DNA from: CAYUQT01 sp964596165 | GTDB lineage: Bacteria > Planctomycetota > Phycisphaerae > UBA1845 > JAFGLZ01 | DNA: 62,877 nucleotides | Assembly (NCBI GenBank): GCA_964596165.1 | Contig: CAZQTW010000038.1 | Coordinates: forward strand, 1-62,877 | Direction of reading: 5' to 3' | Shown: in pieces, positions 18,046-26,650 of the stretch | Layout: each line of letters starts with the position of its first letter | How positions within the stretch are numbered: position 1 is the first letter of the stretch | The notes under the pieces: generated by a model | Databases searched by the model: none | What the model was told of the DNA's origin: nothing | The model's input: only the letters and a program-made list of their open reading frames with translations | Program-made: the position numbers and the translations under genes

Positions 18046-18417
18046 CTACCCAACGAGGAGCGCCTCTTCGACACTCGCAAAGACGTGAAACAACTTATCG
18101 AGTTTCGTTATGGTGAGCAACTCGCGAGCGGCCTTGGACGGCTGAGCCAGACGAACCGATCCCCCTCGGTTGACCGACTTGAGGTACGCCGCCACAATCG
18201 CCCCCAGGCCCTCGCTGCATATGAAGTCCAGATCCGCCAGGTCCAGCACGATCAGCCGAACATCTCCCTCCGCCAGTGGAATGAGCTCGTCTCTGATTCG
18301 GTCGCACACATCCATCGAGGCCGAGCCGCTGATTCGAACGACGGCAGTCTCCGCCTTTCGCCGGACCGCAATCTCCAGCGGCCGCTGACCCGCGTCACGT
18401 GACGGTGCTGGACTCAT
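18046..18417 (-). CDS. STAS-domain anti-sigma factor antagonist
   Basis: 123 residues, a single STAS domain. Such proteins bind an anti-sigma kinase when dephosphorylated and free its target. The helix-cap region DFICSEGLGAIV contains the likely regulatory serine. It overlaps the kinase gene by four bases (ATGA), so the pair is translationally coupled and probably acts together. The next gene, xylA, is 114 bases downstream. Confidence 0.85.
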   Translation of the reverse strand: MSPAPSRDAGQRPLEIAVRRKAETAVVRISGSASMDVCDRIRDELIPLAEGDVRLIVLDLADLDFICSEGLGAIVAAYLKSVNRGGSVRLAQPSKAARELLTITKLDKLFHVFASVEEALLVG

Positions 18418-18845
18418 GACCGATTAACCTTAACCAGCCGGACTTGACTGCCGCACTTGCCGAAGCTCACCTCGTCCATGTAAGCCCGCATCAACATGAT
18501 GCCGCGGCCGTTGGGCTTATTCAGGTTCTCGTCGAGCGTGGGGTCCGGTACGACTTCCGGATCGAATCCGCTCCCTTCGTCGCTCAGCCAAATGACCGCC
18601 TCATCCGGCGTAATTCGATAGCGGACGGTGATATGCTTGGTCGGATCGTTGCGGTTTCCGTGGCGGATCGCGTTGGTAATCGCCTCCTCCAGCGCTAGCT
18701 TTATGGCGAAGCGGTTCACGTCCGAGTAGTTGTAGGCCTCTGCCTCGTCGAGAATCCGCTGCTCCGTCACCTTGGCGGCGACCAAGTCGCTAGGGACTAC
18801 CATCTCACGGGCGTTGGGGTCCTGATCCAGAGGGATCCTCGCCAT
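18414..18845 (-). CDS. RsbW/SpoIIAB-like anti-sigma factor serine kinase
   Basis: 143 residues of the HATPase_c_2 type. N-box region EEAITNAIRHGNRND, then LSDEGSGFDPE and the glycine-rich lid NGRGIMLMRAYMDEV identify a GHKL serine-kinase anti-sigma protein. It should phosphorylate the STAS partners and bind a sigma factor or another target. It lies between two STAS genes. No sigma factor or PP2C phosphatase gene is found in the window, so the rest of the switch must be elsewhere. Confidence 0.87.
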   Translation of the reverse strand: MARIPLDQDPNAREMVVPSDLVAAKVTEQRILDEAEAYNYSDVNRFAIKLALEEAITNAIRHGNRNDPTKHITVRYRITPDEAVIWLSDEGSGFDPEVVPDPTLDENLNKPNGRGIMLMRAYMDEVSFGKCGSQVRLVKVNRS

Positions 18846-18927
18846 CGACTATCACCAACCGTATCGAAATGCCCAAGAGCCCTACCCATGCCGAGGAGAC
18901 CTGGCCCCAGCGGCACCGCTCTCGCGA

Positions 18928-19284
18928 TCAGTAACTTGCCTTGGCCTTTGCCGTTGTCTCGTAGATGTCAAACAACTTGTTCAGCCTCGTGATTCTGAAG
19001 ACTTCATAAATCTGAGGCTTGATGTTCGCCAGCTTGAGTTTTCCACCCTGGTCGGTCACACGCTTGTTCAAGTTGATCAACATGGACAGGACCGCGCTCG
19101 AAAGATGCTCGACATTGTCGAAGTCCAGCAACAGCTTGATTGCCGGACTGCTGTCGACCAAGGCCGTCAGTTGGTCCCCAATCTCCGCAATCGGAACCTC
19201 CTCGAGTATTTTCCGATCGGAAAACCGGACCACCGCCACATCCCCTTCGCGACTCATATCCAGGTGCGAGCCCTGTTCCGCCAT
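18928..19284 (-). CDS. STAS-domain anti-anti-sigma factor
   Basis: 118 residues, a second STAS domain with the regulatory-serine motif EHLSSAVLSMLI. The ATG at 19284 is chosen because GGGAG lies eight bases upstream; an earlier start at 19317 would add 11 residues. A promoter-like pair precedes it (see 19325-19354). It heads the three-gene partner-switching group, with an 82-base gap to the kinase gene. Confidence 0.85.
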   Translation of the reverse strand: MAEQGSHLDMSREGDVAVVRFSDRKILEEVPIAEIGDQLTALVDSSPAIKLLLDFDNVEHLSSAVLSMLINLNKRVTDQGGKLKLANIKPQIYEVFRITRLNKLFDIYETTAKAKASY

Positions 19285-19324
19285 GTTCAGCTCCCGATCC
19301 GTCAAAGGTCCCAACAATACGCCG

Positions 19325-19354
19325 AATGTAACCGTACCGCGTTGAGCATGTCAA
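19325..19354 (-). promoter_or_regulatory. Sigma-70-like promoter for the STAS/kinase group
   Basis: On the minus strand a perfect TTGACA (19349-19354) is 18 bases from TACATT (19325-19330). Transcription would start near 19318, about 34 bases before the STAS start at 19284. It is back-to-back with the promoter at 19401-19430. Confidence 0.5.
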
Positions 19355-19400
19355 CCCGGCCCCATCCGAAACCGAGCATGAGTCGATGCCCCCCAATTGT

Positions 19401-19430
19401 TTGACACTGCGCTCCGCGCCGGGCTAGGAT
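19401..19430 (+). promoter_or_regulatory. Sigma-70-like promoter for the GHL6-like glycosidase
   Basis: A perfect TTGACA (19401-19406) is separated by 18 bases from TAGGAT (19425-19430). The predicted start near 19437 gives a leader of about 42 bases with AGGAG before the ATG at 19479. Confidence 0.5.
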
Positions 19431-19478
19431 TCGCGTACTCCGTCGATGCAAGGAGACACCTCAGCAGGAGCCCTTTCA

Positions 19479-21506
19479 ATGAATCGCAATGGTCTCGCTC
19501 TCGCCCTCTTGGCGTCACTGACCGTGGCGGCGTCTGCTCGCAGTGACGAACAAACCCCGGCCGGCGCCCGTCAGCCTTTGCCGCGCAGCCAGGCATTCTT
19601 CGGCCTCCATTTCGACCTTCACCCAAACAAGTCGGACACGTCCCTCGGAGCGGATGTGACTGAGGAGAACATCATACGACTCCTCACACGCGTCCGCCCG
19701 GACTTCGTTCAATATGATTGCAAAGGCCACCCGGGCTACACCGGATATCCCACCAAGATAGGATGGGCATCGCCGGGCATTGTGAAGGACTCACTCGCCA
19801 TATGGCGGAAGGTCACCCAAGCCCATGGCGTCGGACTCTACATCCACTACTCCGGCGTTTGGGACAGTGTCGCCCTGGAGCACCACCCGGAATGGGCTCG
19901 CGTGGATGCCAAGGGCAACAAGGACACGAACAACACCAGCGTGTTCGGCCCTTATGTGGACCAGTTGCTGATTCCTCAACTCAAGGGGGTGACAACCGCC
20001 TATTCCCTCGACGGCATCTGGGCCGACGGGGAATGCTGGGCGGCTTCTCTGGACTACTCCCCCGCCGCTCTGGCGGCCTGGGAAAAAGAGACCGGACTCA
20101 AGGAGGCCCCCAAAAATCGCTCCGATCCTCACTGGCTCGAGTGGAAGATGTTCCATCGCCGAGCATTTGAACGGTATCTGTGCCATTGGGTCGATGCCCT
20201 TCACGCCCACAACCCCAACCTCCAAATCACGAGCAATTGGATGTACACAACGCTCGCCCCCAAGCCCGTCGTCGCGAAACTCGATTACCTCTCAGGCGAT
20301 TACTCGCCCACACTCTCGGTGGACCGAGCCAGGGTTGAGGCACGCTACCTGGCGAGCACGGGCATGCCCTGGGACCTCATGGCCTGGGGCTTCAACTGGA
20401 GCCACGGCCTCGGCCACAGCCTCAAGACGTCCCTTCATCTCCAGCAAGAAGCCGCCGTCGTGTTGATGCAAGGCGGCGGATTCCAGATCTACAACACCCC
20501 GACACGCTCGGGCTATCTCAACGAAGACATGATCGAGACACTCGCTCAGGTTGCCGCATTCTGCCGTGCGAGGCAGAAGATCAGCCACAAGAGCCGGTCG
20601 GTCCCGCAGGTTGCCTTGCTCTTGTCCACGGAGACGCAATTCGACCGGTCGGATGCCGTGTTTCATTTCTCGGGAACGGTCGACGAGATGGAGGGCGCAT
20701 TGCATGCCTTGCTCGAGTTGCGCTACTCCGTCGATATCCTGGCCGAGCACCAGCTTCAGCCCCGTCTGAGAGAGTTTCCCCTCGTTGTCATTCCGGATTC
20801 GTACAAACTCGCTGATTCGTTCAAGCAGGCCCTCCTGGAATACGTCGCCCAAGGGGGATCATTGTTTTTGTTGGGCGCCAAGTGCGCCAAGCTCTTCGAA
20901 CCGGCTCTGGGCGTCAGATTCGAAGGACAACCCCAGCAGGCAAACGTCGAACTGGCGACAACGGCGGGTATCGTCAACGCCAATGGTCAATGGCAGAACG
21001 TGGTGCCGACCACGGCCAAGCCGCTCCTCTATCGCTATCCCACACGCGACACCCGCAAGGACGGCGCCGTGGCGGCGACAATCACCTCTCACGGCAAGGG
21101 TAGAATCGCCGCTGTCTACGGACCGCTGGCTCTCGCGTTCTTCAATTGCCACCATCCCTACCTACGGCGATTCGTCGGCGACACCGTTGAGCAGTTGTTC
21201 CCCGCCCCGTCGGCTATGCTGGACGGGCCTCCCTGCGTGGACGTATCCCTTCGCCTGGCAGCCGACGGACGGCTCAGCCTGCATCTTCTGAATCTCTCCA
21301 GGGTCCAGAACGCCGATCGTTTCAATGTCATCGATTTCATTCCGACCATCGGCCCCCTTTCGGTCACACTACGAATGGCCGAGAAGCCGAAGGCCGTCGA
21401 GTGGATTCCGGATGGCGGCCAACTGGTCTGGCAATGGGCCGACGGCACCCTGAAGGTCGCTGTTCCGCAACTTCATGTTCATGGCGTCGTGGCCGTGACT
21501 CGCTAG
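19479..21506 (+). CDS. Secreted GHL6-like glycoside hydrolase
   Basis: 675 residues. The ATG at 19479 follows AGGAG by eight bases and opens a signal peptide (ALALLASLTVAASA). An N-terminal barrel (about 40-360) has the hypothetical-glycosyl-hydrolase-6 features VQYDCKGHPGYTGYPTK and HHPEW. A possible nucleophile aspartate lies in DGIWADGECW, comparable to the GH29 position. A Rossmann-like domain follows (about 380-500; VVIPDSYKL...GGSLFLLG), like the trimerisation domain of GH42-type enzymes, and then a C-terminal beta domain. The substrate is unknown; a fucosidase- or galactosidase-like role is only a guess from the fold. Confidence 0.72.
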   Translation: MNRNGLALALLASLTVAASARSDEQTPAGARQPLPRSQAFFGLHFDLHPNKSDTSLGADVTEENIIRLLTRVRPDFVQYDCKGHPGYTGYPTKIGWASPGIVKDSLAIWRKVTQAHGVGLYIHYSGVWDSVALEHHPEWARVDAKGNKDTNNTSVFGPYVDQLLIPQLKGVTTAYSLDGIWADGECWAASLDYSPAALAAWEKETGLKEAPKNRSDPHWLEWKMFHRRAFERYLCHWVDALHAHNPNLQITSNWMYTTLAPKPVVAKLDYLSGDYSPTLSVDRARVEARYLASTGMPWDLMAWGFNWSHGLGHSLKTSLHLQQEAAVVLMQGGGFQIYNTPTRSGYLNEDMIETLAQVAAFCRARQKISHKSRSVPQVALLLSTETQFDRSDAVFHFSGTVDEMEGALHALLELRYSVDILAEHQLQPRLREFPLVVIPDSYKLADSFKQALLEYVAQGGSLFLLGAKCAKLFEPALGVRFEGQPQQANVELATTAGIVNANGQWQNVVPTTAKPLLYRYPTRDTRKDGAVAATITSHGKGRIAAVYGPLALAFFNCHHPYLRRFVGDTVEQLFPAPSAMLDGPPCVDVSLRLAADGRLSLHLLNLSRVQNADRFNVIDFIPTIGPLSVTLRMAEKPKAVEWIPDGGQLVWQWADGTLKVAVPQLHVHGVVAVTR

Positions 21507-21560
21507 GTCGGAACGTGTCTGGACCTCGGCTGCAAACAGCAGAATGTATCAGCCCCCCGG

Positions 21561-21595
21561 CGCAAGAAAACGCCGCCCAAGAGGGCGGCGTTTCC
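21561..21595 (-). terminator. Rho-independent terminator of the cold-shock gene
   Basis: A perfect 11-base-pair stem (21568-21578 with 21583-21593, AAACGCCGCCC / GGGCGGCGTTT) has a four-base loop. On the minus strand it is followed by TTTTCTT. It lies 24 bases beyond the csp stop. Confidence 0.85.
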
Positions 21596-21616
21596 CTGGT
21601 CTGCTGCGTTCTGGCA

Positions 21617-21823
21617 CTAGGCCTGTATCTTGCGAACGTTCAGCGCCTTAGGACCTTTCGGGCCCTGCGTGATTTCGAACTCCACCGCGTCCCCCTCGGC
21701 CAGAGTACGAAAACCGTCGCCTTGGATGTCACCGTAGTGAACGAAGACGTCGGGCCCGTTCTCGGCCGCAATAAAACCAAAACCCTTCGACTCATTGAAC
21801 CACTTCACCTTACCGTTAGCCAT
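21617..21823 (-). CDS. csp: Cold-shock protein (CspA family)
   Basis: 68 residues, one cold-shock OB-fold domain that binds single-stranded RNA or DNA. The RNP motifs are present: KGFGFI (RNP1) and VFVHY (RNP2). The ATG at 21823 has AGGAGG eight bases upstream; longer starts would add 11 residues of poor quality. It is flanked by a strong terminator and preceded by a long leader with a promoter candidate at 22055-22083. Confidence 0.95.
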   Translation of the reverse strand: MANGKVKWFNESKGFGFIAAENGPDVFVHYGDIQGDGFRTLAEGDAVEFEITQGPKGPKALNVRKIQA

Positions 21824-22229
21824 TCCGCGGCTCCTCCTGAAAAAGAAACACGGCATACGGGTTCGCTAGTGATGTACAGACAGGCTGGTACCAACAGGTG
21901 AGGCTATTGCAACGTGAGTGCAGAAAACGCTCGACCAAGACAGGAACAGACCTGGCACAACCTGCAAACGGACTCGGTCGCCACCCGAGCCCCACCAGCG
22001 AGCGGAGAAACGATTCCTCTACTCCTCGCTAGCCCTACATCTTACAACATCAACACATTACACAGTGTCGACAATTCTGTCAACAGCGCTTTAGGAGAAT
22101 TGCACCCGAGAACAAGCCTCGCAGTAGGATTCTTCCTAACCCAGGGACTTCAGCGTCAGTTCCAGAAAGCTGTCTGATCCGACCGCTACCGTCGGTTCCT
22201 CCATGCGCCTGGCGGCCTCGCCTCGCAAG
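21824..22229 (-). promoter_or_regulatory. Long csp leader and nadC-csp intergenic region
   Basis: A 406-base stretch without a gene. It holds the csp ribosome site and a promoter candidate: perfect TTGACA at 22078-22083 and extended TAATGT at 22055-22060 with a 17-base spacer on the minus strand. The leader would be about 225 bases. Long leaders that fold are typical of csp messengers, where they control translation by temperature. The folding here was not computed. Confidence 0.5.
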
Positions 22230-23129
22230 CTAGTGGGTGTCCTCCTCATCCATGGCAAGGTCCACGGCGGGGGCGGAATGCGTCAGCTCGCCGACAGAGA
22301 TCATGTCGATACCGGTTTGCGCAACCGATCGGACCGACTGCAACGTAATGCCGCCGCTGGCCTCAAGAAGGACTCGCCCCCGCGCCATGGAATCCCGCAC
22401 GGCGACGGCCCGCCGCAGGTTCTCCACCGTGAAGTTGTCGAGCAGGATTCGATCCACACCCTCCACTTTCAACACTTCCGCGAGTTGCGTCAGCGAGTCG
22501 ACCTCGATCTCGACAAACATCGGCGGCGGATCCAGTCTGCGCGCGCGACCGACCCACTCCTCGGTCTCGCGATACAGATGATCGACCGCGACTCCCACGA
22601 GATGGTTATCCTTGACAAGCACCGCATCATGCAGCCCGACACGGTGGTTAAACCCGCCCCCACAGCGGACGGCGTACTTGTCGAGTTGCCGCCAACCGGG
22701 AATTGTCTTGCGAGTGTCCAGGATCCTCGCCGCCGTGCCCTTTACCGCTTCCACGAACCGATGCGTCAGGGTTGCGATGCCGCACAGTCGTTGAAGGAAA
22801 TTCAGTAGAGGCCGCTCGATTCGCAAGACAAGCCGCCGGGGGCCGGCAACACCGGCCAGACGTTGCCCCGGATGAAAGGCCTGCCCATCCGCAACATCGG
22901 GCGACACCTCAAGTCCCTGATCGCCCATTCGCCGTCCGAACGCGTCCAGGACCGCCCTGCCGGAAAACACGCCCGCCTGCCGGGCAACAACGGCATAGCG
23001 CCCTCCGGTCTTTGCGGATACAACCAGTTCGCTGGTAAGGTCGCGTCCGTCCCCATCCTCGCGAAGCGACCACTCAACCAGCCGATCGACGTCCTCGCTC
23101 GGTGGGTAGTCAACTATCGGGATCGGCAT
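22230..23129 (-). CDS. nadC: Nicotinate-nucleotide pyrophosphorylase (quinolinate phosphoribosyltransferase)
   Basis: 299 residues, normal length. It converts quinolinate and PRPP to nicotinate mononucleotide in NAD synthesis. The active-site region DTRKTIPGWRQLDKYAVRCGGGFNHR-like segment (spread over about residues 142-170) is complete. VEIEVDSL and LEASGGI match the phosphate-binding barrel end. nadA and nadB are not in the window. Confidence 0.93.
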   Translation of the reverse strand: MPIPIVDYPPSEDVDRLVEWSLREDGDGRDLTSELVVSAKTGGRYAVVARQAGVFSGRAVLDAFGRRMGDQGLEVSPDVADGQAFHPGQRLAGVAGPRRLVLRIERPLLNFLQRLCGIATLTHRFVEAVKGTAARILDTRKTIPGWRQLDKYAVRCGGGFNHRVGLHDAVLVKDNHLVGVAVDHLYRETEEWVGRARRLDPPPMFVEIEVDSLTQLAEVLKVEGVDRILLDNFTVENLRRAVAVRDSMARGRVLLEASGGITLQSVRSVAQTGIDMISVGELTHSAPAVDLAMDEEDTH

Positions 23130-23218
23130 GATTGGAACGCCTTTCCGCTATCAAGCATACGTCGCGGTAGATGCCCCTCGCCCTCAGCCGACGAAGTGAA
23201 TCGCCGAGGCATTCGACC

Positions 23219-23252
23219 ATAAAAAAGTCCCCCCTGGCATCAGAGGGGACTT
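23219..23252 (-). terminator. Rho-independent terminator of purH
   Basis: The stem AAGTCCCC (23225-23232) pairs with GGGGACTT (23245-23252). An inner CTG/CAG extends it past one mismatch, and the loop is GCAT. On the minus strand a run of six T follows (complement of 23221-23226). It sits just beyond the purH stop. Confidence 0.85.
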
Positions 23253-23272
23253 GGGCCATTCGACCGCATCTC

Positions 23273-24922
23273 CTAGTGTTTGAAGTGGCGCGTCCCGGTC
23301 ATGATCATGGCGACGCCCCGCTCATCGGCTGCCGCCACCGTGTCGTCATCGCGATTGCTCCCACCCGGATGGATGATTGCCGTCGCGCCCGCCTCCATCA
23401 GCCAGATCGGACCGTCGGGCCACGGGAACATCGCATCGGAGGCAACAACGAACTTCTTGTCCTTCTTCAGGTGTCCCCGTTCCGTCGCCAGTTCAACCGC
23501 AATCTTGGACGACATGACGCGCGACATCTGTCCGGCGCCGGTGCCCAGCAGCGTCTGCCCGCGGGCCGCAATGATGGCATTGCTCTTGGTATGCTTGGCC
23601 ACCAGCCACGCGAAACGCAAACCCTTCATCTCCTCATCCGTCGGCTTCCGCTTAGACACGACCTTCCATTGGTTCTCGTTCAGCCCGACCAGATCCCGGT
23701 TTTGTATCAGCAGGCCACCCGTGATCTTCTTGACATCCAGTTCCGTCGCGTCCGCGGGACCGCCGATGTCCCCCATCGCAACCAAGCGGACCGTCTTGCC
23801 CCACTTGCGCTTTTCGCTCGGCGCCGTGATGATCTTGACGGCCTCCGGGTCGAACGACGGTGCGACCCACACGTCCAGCTTGAAGAACGCGGCGCCGGCG
23901 GCCTTGCCCCACGTCGCATAGGTATTCATCGCCATGGTGGCGATATCGCCGGTGATGGGAAAGTTCATGGCCACAACCCCGCCCGCCGCGGCGGTCGGAT
24001 CGCCGAGATACGCGATGCGGTACGCCTCCGCCGGAGTATCGGCGATGGCCGCCCCGCACGGATTGGTATGCTTGATCCATGCCACCGCCGGCTTGCCCCG
24101 TCCGAGTTCGTTCAGATCGCGGAGCAGCTGAAACGCCGATTCTGCGTCCACGTAGTTGTTGAACGACATCGGATCGCCGCTAGCCAGCTTTGCCCGTACG
24201 AGAGACGGCTCACTCTGATGCTTCGGCAAAGCGTACACCGCGCCGGCCTGGTGCGGATTCTCGCCGTACTTGCATTCCTGAACTTTCGTGTAGGCCGCGG
24301 TCATGATCGCAGGCCATTTCCCGCCCTCCTGTTTCTGGAAGTAGCCGCTGACGGCCACATCGTACATGCAGGTGTGTTCAAACGCTTGCCGGGCCAGCGA
24401 GAGACGCGTCGCATCGCTAATACCGCCCCGAGTCCGCAGCTCGTTGAGCACGAGTTGGCAGTGCTCCGGCTTGGTCAGGATCGCCACATACTTATGGTTC
24501 TTGGCGGAGGCCCGGACCAACGTCGGGCCTCCGATGTCGATCATCTCGATCGCCTGCTCGAACGTGCAACCCGGCTTGGCAATCGCCTGTTCAAAGGGAT
24601 AGAGGTTAACCATCACCAAGTCGATCCCCTCGATGCCGTATTTCGCCATGTCTGCCTTGTGGGTCGGATCGTCGCGAATCGCAAGGATGCCGCCGTGGAT
24701 CTTCGGGTGCAAGGTTACGACCCGATGCCCGAGCATCTCCGGCATACCCGTCAGATCCTTCACTTCCACCACGGATACTCCGGCTGCCGTCAACGCCTTG
24801 GCGGTGCCGCCGCTGCTGATAATCCGAATGCCAAACTCATTCGCCAGGGATTTCGCGAAATCCGCGACACCGGTCTTGTCCCATACACTTATCAAAGCGG
24901 TCATTGGTTTCAGATCGGCCAT
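23273..24922 (-). CDS. purH: Bifunctional AICAR transformylase / IMP cyclohydrolase
   Basis: 549 residues. It catalyses the last two steps of inosine monophosphate synthesis. The N-terminal MGS-like cyclohydrolase domain (about 6-150) has SVWDKTG, SSGGTA and TLHPKIHGG. The C-terminal transformylase has KYGENPHQ, the catalytic KHTNPCG and FVVASDAMFPWPDG, then HPGGSNRD. The ATG at 24922 has GGGAG 9 bases upstream. It is followed by a strong terminator and is not clearly in an operon with nadC. Confidence 0.94.
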   Translation of the reverse strand: MADLKPMTALISVWDKTGVADFAKSLANEFGIRIISSGGTAKALTAAGVSVVEVKDLTGMPEMLGHRVVTLHPKIHGGILAIRDDPTHKADMAKYGIEGIDLVMVNLYPFEQAIAKPGCTFEQAIEMIDIGGPTLVRASAKNHKYVAILTKPEHCQLVLNELRTRGGISDATRLSLARQAFEHTCMYDVAVSGYFQKQEGGKWPAIMTAAYTKVQECKYGENPHQAGAVYALPKHQSEPSLVRAKLASGDPMSFNNYVDAESAFQLLRDLNELGRGKPAVAWIKHTNPCGAAIADTPAEAYRIAYLGDPTAAAGGVVAMNFPITGDIATMAMNTYATWGKAAGAAFFKLDVWVAPSFDPEAVKIITAPSEKRKWGKTVRLVAMGDIGGPADATELDVKKITGGLLIQNRDLVGLNENQWKVVSKRKPTDEEMKGLRFAWLVAKHTKSNAIIAARGQTLLGTGAGQMSRVMSSKIAVELATERGHLKKDKKFVVASDAMFPWPDGPIWLMEAGATAIIHPGGSNRDDDTVAAADERGVAMIMTGTRHFKH

Positions 24923-24982
24923 GATCCAGACTCCCCAGGCCGGCGCCATGCTCCTTGACGCCGGTGATCGGAATGACCAAAT

Positions 24983-25016
24983 CGGCAGCGCGGGCCACGG
25001 GCGACCCGCGCTGCCG
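24983..25016. terminator. Perfect 12-bp GC hairpin, probable terminator or attenuator
   Basis: CGGCAGCGCGGG (24983-24994) pairs perfectly with CCCGCGCTGCCG (25005-25016) around a 10-base loop. On the minus strand it lies after the lipoprotein stop (25050) and 60 bases before purH. The following ATTTGG is a poor T tract, so it may be a weak terminator, a 3'-end stabiliser or an attenuator for purH. Confidence 0.55.
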
Positions 25017-25049
25017 GTTGTAAACGCTTAGCCAAGCAATCGTTACGCG

Positions 25050-25475
25050 CTATTCGACCGTGACGGTGATGATCTTGGACAGATCCACCATCTCCGGCTT
25101 GCCCTTGCTGTCCTTCTTGTCAGGACTTGGTACCTTGATCGGATCGCCCTTCTTGTCGTACACGACAAACTCGATCTCATACAGGCCGGGCTCGGCCTCA
25201 GCCGGAACATCGCCCATAGCCGAGAAAACGCCCGCGCCGGCCTTCGCATCCGGCTTCAGTTCCTGGGTAAACTCAGGCGCGACAATCGGAATAGCACTCA
25301 CGTGCCCCACCTGATCCAGTTTCCCGGTCACCTTGCAGATGGCGGTATACTTCTTGTCCTTCTTCACCGGAGAGGGTTCCACCTTGGGCTCGATGCTCCA
25401 CTTCACCGGTTGCTCGCAACCGAACAGAACCAACACGAACAGCGGCACACTCCAGCGTCCGATCTTCACCAACAT
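25050..25475 (-). CDS. Lipoprotein of unknown function
   Basis: 141 residues. The ATG at 25475 has GGGAGG seven bases upstream. A signal peptide ends in the lipobox LFGC (Cys20). The mature part is lysine- and proline-rich and mostly beta, ending in IITVTVE, and could be an immunoglobulin-like domain. No family was recognised. It is followed by a strong hairpin. Confidence 0.7.
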   Translation of the reverse strand: MLVKIGRWSVPLFVLVLFGCEQPVKWSIEPKVEPSPVKKDKKYTAICKVTGKLDQVGHVSAIPIVAPEFTQELKPDAKAGAGVFSAMGDVPAEAEPGLYEIEFVVYDKKGDPIKVPSPDKKDSKGKPEMVDLSKIITVTVE

Positions 25476-25679
25476 CGTCGTACCTCCCAAAAAAAGGACT
25501 CTCGTACCGATGATCCTAGCGCGCCAACGATAGGCGCACGTAGGGTATCCAAGCCCCTCGTCCGGGTCAATCAGTAATCCACATCTTCCTGCAGGATTCC
25601 GTAAGAACCGGCCGAATTGGTCGGAGGCATATGTCTTTCCATTGATACACGCCCGGCCAACGAGCCTTTCTTGAAAGAC

Positions 25680-26642
25680 CTACCCTCCCAGCGGGTTCTC
25701 AAAAAGATCGTAGCTCGGCGGAATGCCGCGCTGCGCAAACATGTGGCCCAGCAGCCAGTCAAAAAAGGAAATAACCAGAGCCGCTGTCTCCATCACAATC
25801 TTGCGGTCCGGGAGAGGATCAAACTCCAGCGCAACATGGCCGTCATAGAAGGCCGCGCTGCCTCGCTTCACGGCAGGTACTTGATCAATGACGCTCGCCG
25901 GGATAATAGACGACCTTGATGGGGATCCGTGGTACTGCCCGATTTCGTCTCCCGTGGCCCCGAAAATGGGCTCAACCTCCATCCACACTTCCGTGATCTG
26001 ATTTTGCAGCAGACCCGCCCCCGCTCGCCGCCCAGGCACGGGAGGCGCCGCACAGTGGCGGTCCCAACGTTCATCGAACAACATGTGAAACTGCGCCGAC
26101 GAGTAAACCTGACTTGTCTTCATGATGGGCCCGCCCACCCCACACCAGTTGTCCGAAGCGGTCGTCGTGATCCATTCAGACGGATAGTTCCCCTCAGGCT
26201 CCTGCTTGTGAAACCACTTCCGGCCCAGCACGGACCTCGTGTAGTTGAAGACATCCTGCGACCTTCCGCTGTCTGCTACGCGATCGAACTCCGGGCATCG
26301 ATACAAGGACTCAAACCGGGCGTAGGAAAACAGCTTCCCATTGCGAAGCTGCGCGGTGGCCGGCCAGTCCTTCTTCTCCTGAAGCCAGTAGCTTGGAGGG
26401 TCCGGCATGAGCCAGTCCTCCCATGAGGCCCACATTCCCAGAGTAATGCCACTTCCCCGCGGAACCACCTCGCTGCTCAGTCGTCCCGTGTCCGAGCAAT
26501 CCTCCCAACCGCGTCCCAGGAAGGGGGGTGTTTCGTTGAAATCATCGGCATAGACCAGCATGGCTTTAGCGAGTTGGCTGATGCGTTCGCCGGCCAAGGC
26601 AAGACAGCCGTCGGAACAAATCCTTGCGGACTGGTTGGGCAT
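25680..26642 (-). CDS. Planctomycete-type H-X9-DG-like protein
   Basis: 320 residues. The C-terminal AAFYDGHVALEF segment is similar to the H-X9-DG region of planctomycete pseudopilin-like proteins. The early segment AGERISQLAKAMLVYADDFNETPP is like the post-helix part of DUF1559-type proteins, but the hydrophobic N-terminal prepilin helix is absent. The protein is rich in Trp, Tyr and Cys. It starts eight bases after the HU stop, so it is likely in the same transcript. It may be a truncated or cytosolic relative. The ribosome site is weak. Confidence 0.6.
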   Translation of the reverse strand: MPNQSARICSDGCLALAGERISQLAKAMLVYADDFNETPPFLGRGWEDCSDTGRLSSEVVPRGSGITLGMWASWEDWLMPDPPSYWLQEKKDWPATAQLRNGKLFSYARFESLYRCPEFDRVADSGRSQDVFNYTRSVLGRKWFHKQEPEGNYPSEWITTTASDNWCGVGGPIMKTSQVYSSAQFHMLFDERWDRHCAAPPVPGRRAGAGLLQNQITEVWMEVEPIFGATGDEIGQYHGSPSRSSIIPASVIDQVPAVKRGSAAFYDGHVALEFDPLPDRKIVMETAALVISFFDWLLGHMFAQRGIPPSYDLFENPLGG

Positions 26643-26650
26643 AGTCTTAG

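Noticed and set aside
23171..24958. Plus-strand frame of 595 codons opposite purH
   Set aside because: purH is certain on the minus strand with start site and terminator. The opposite frame is His/Arg-rich with no recognisable fold.
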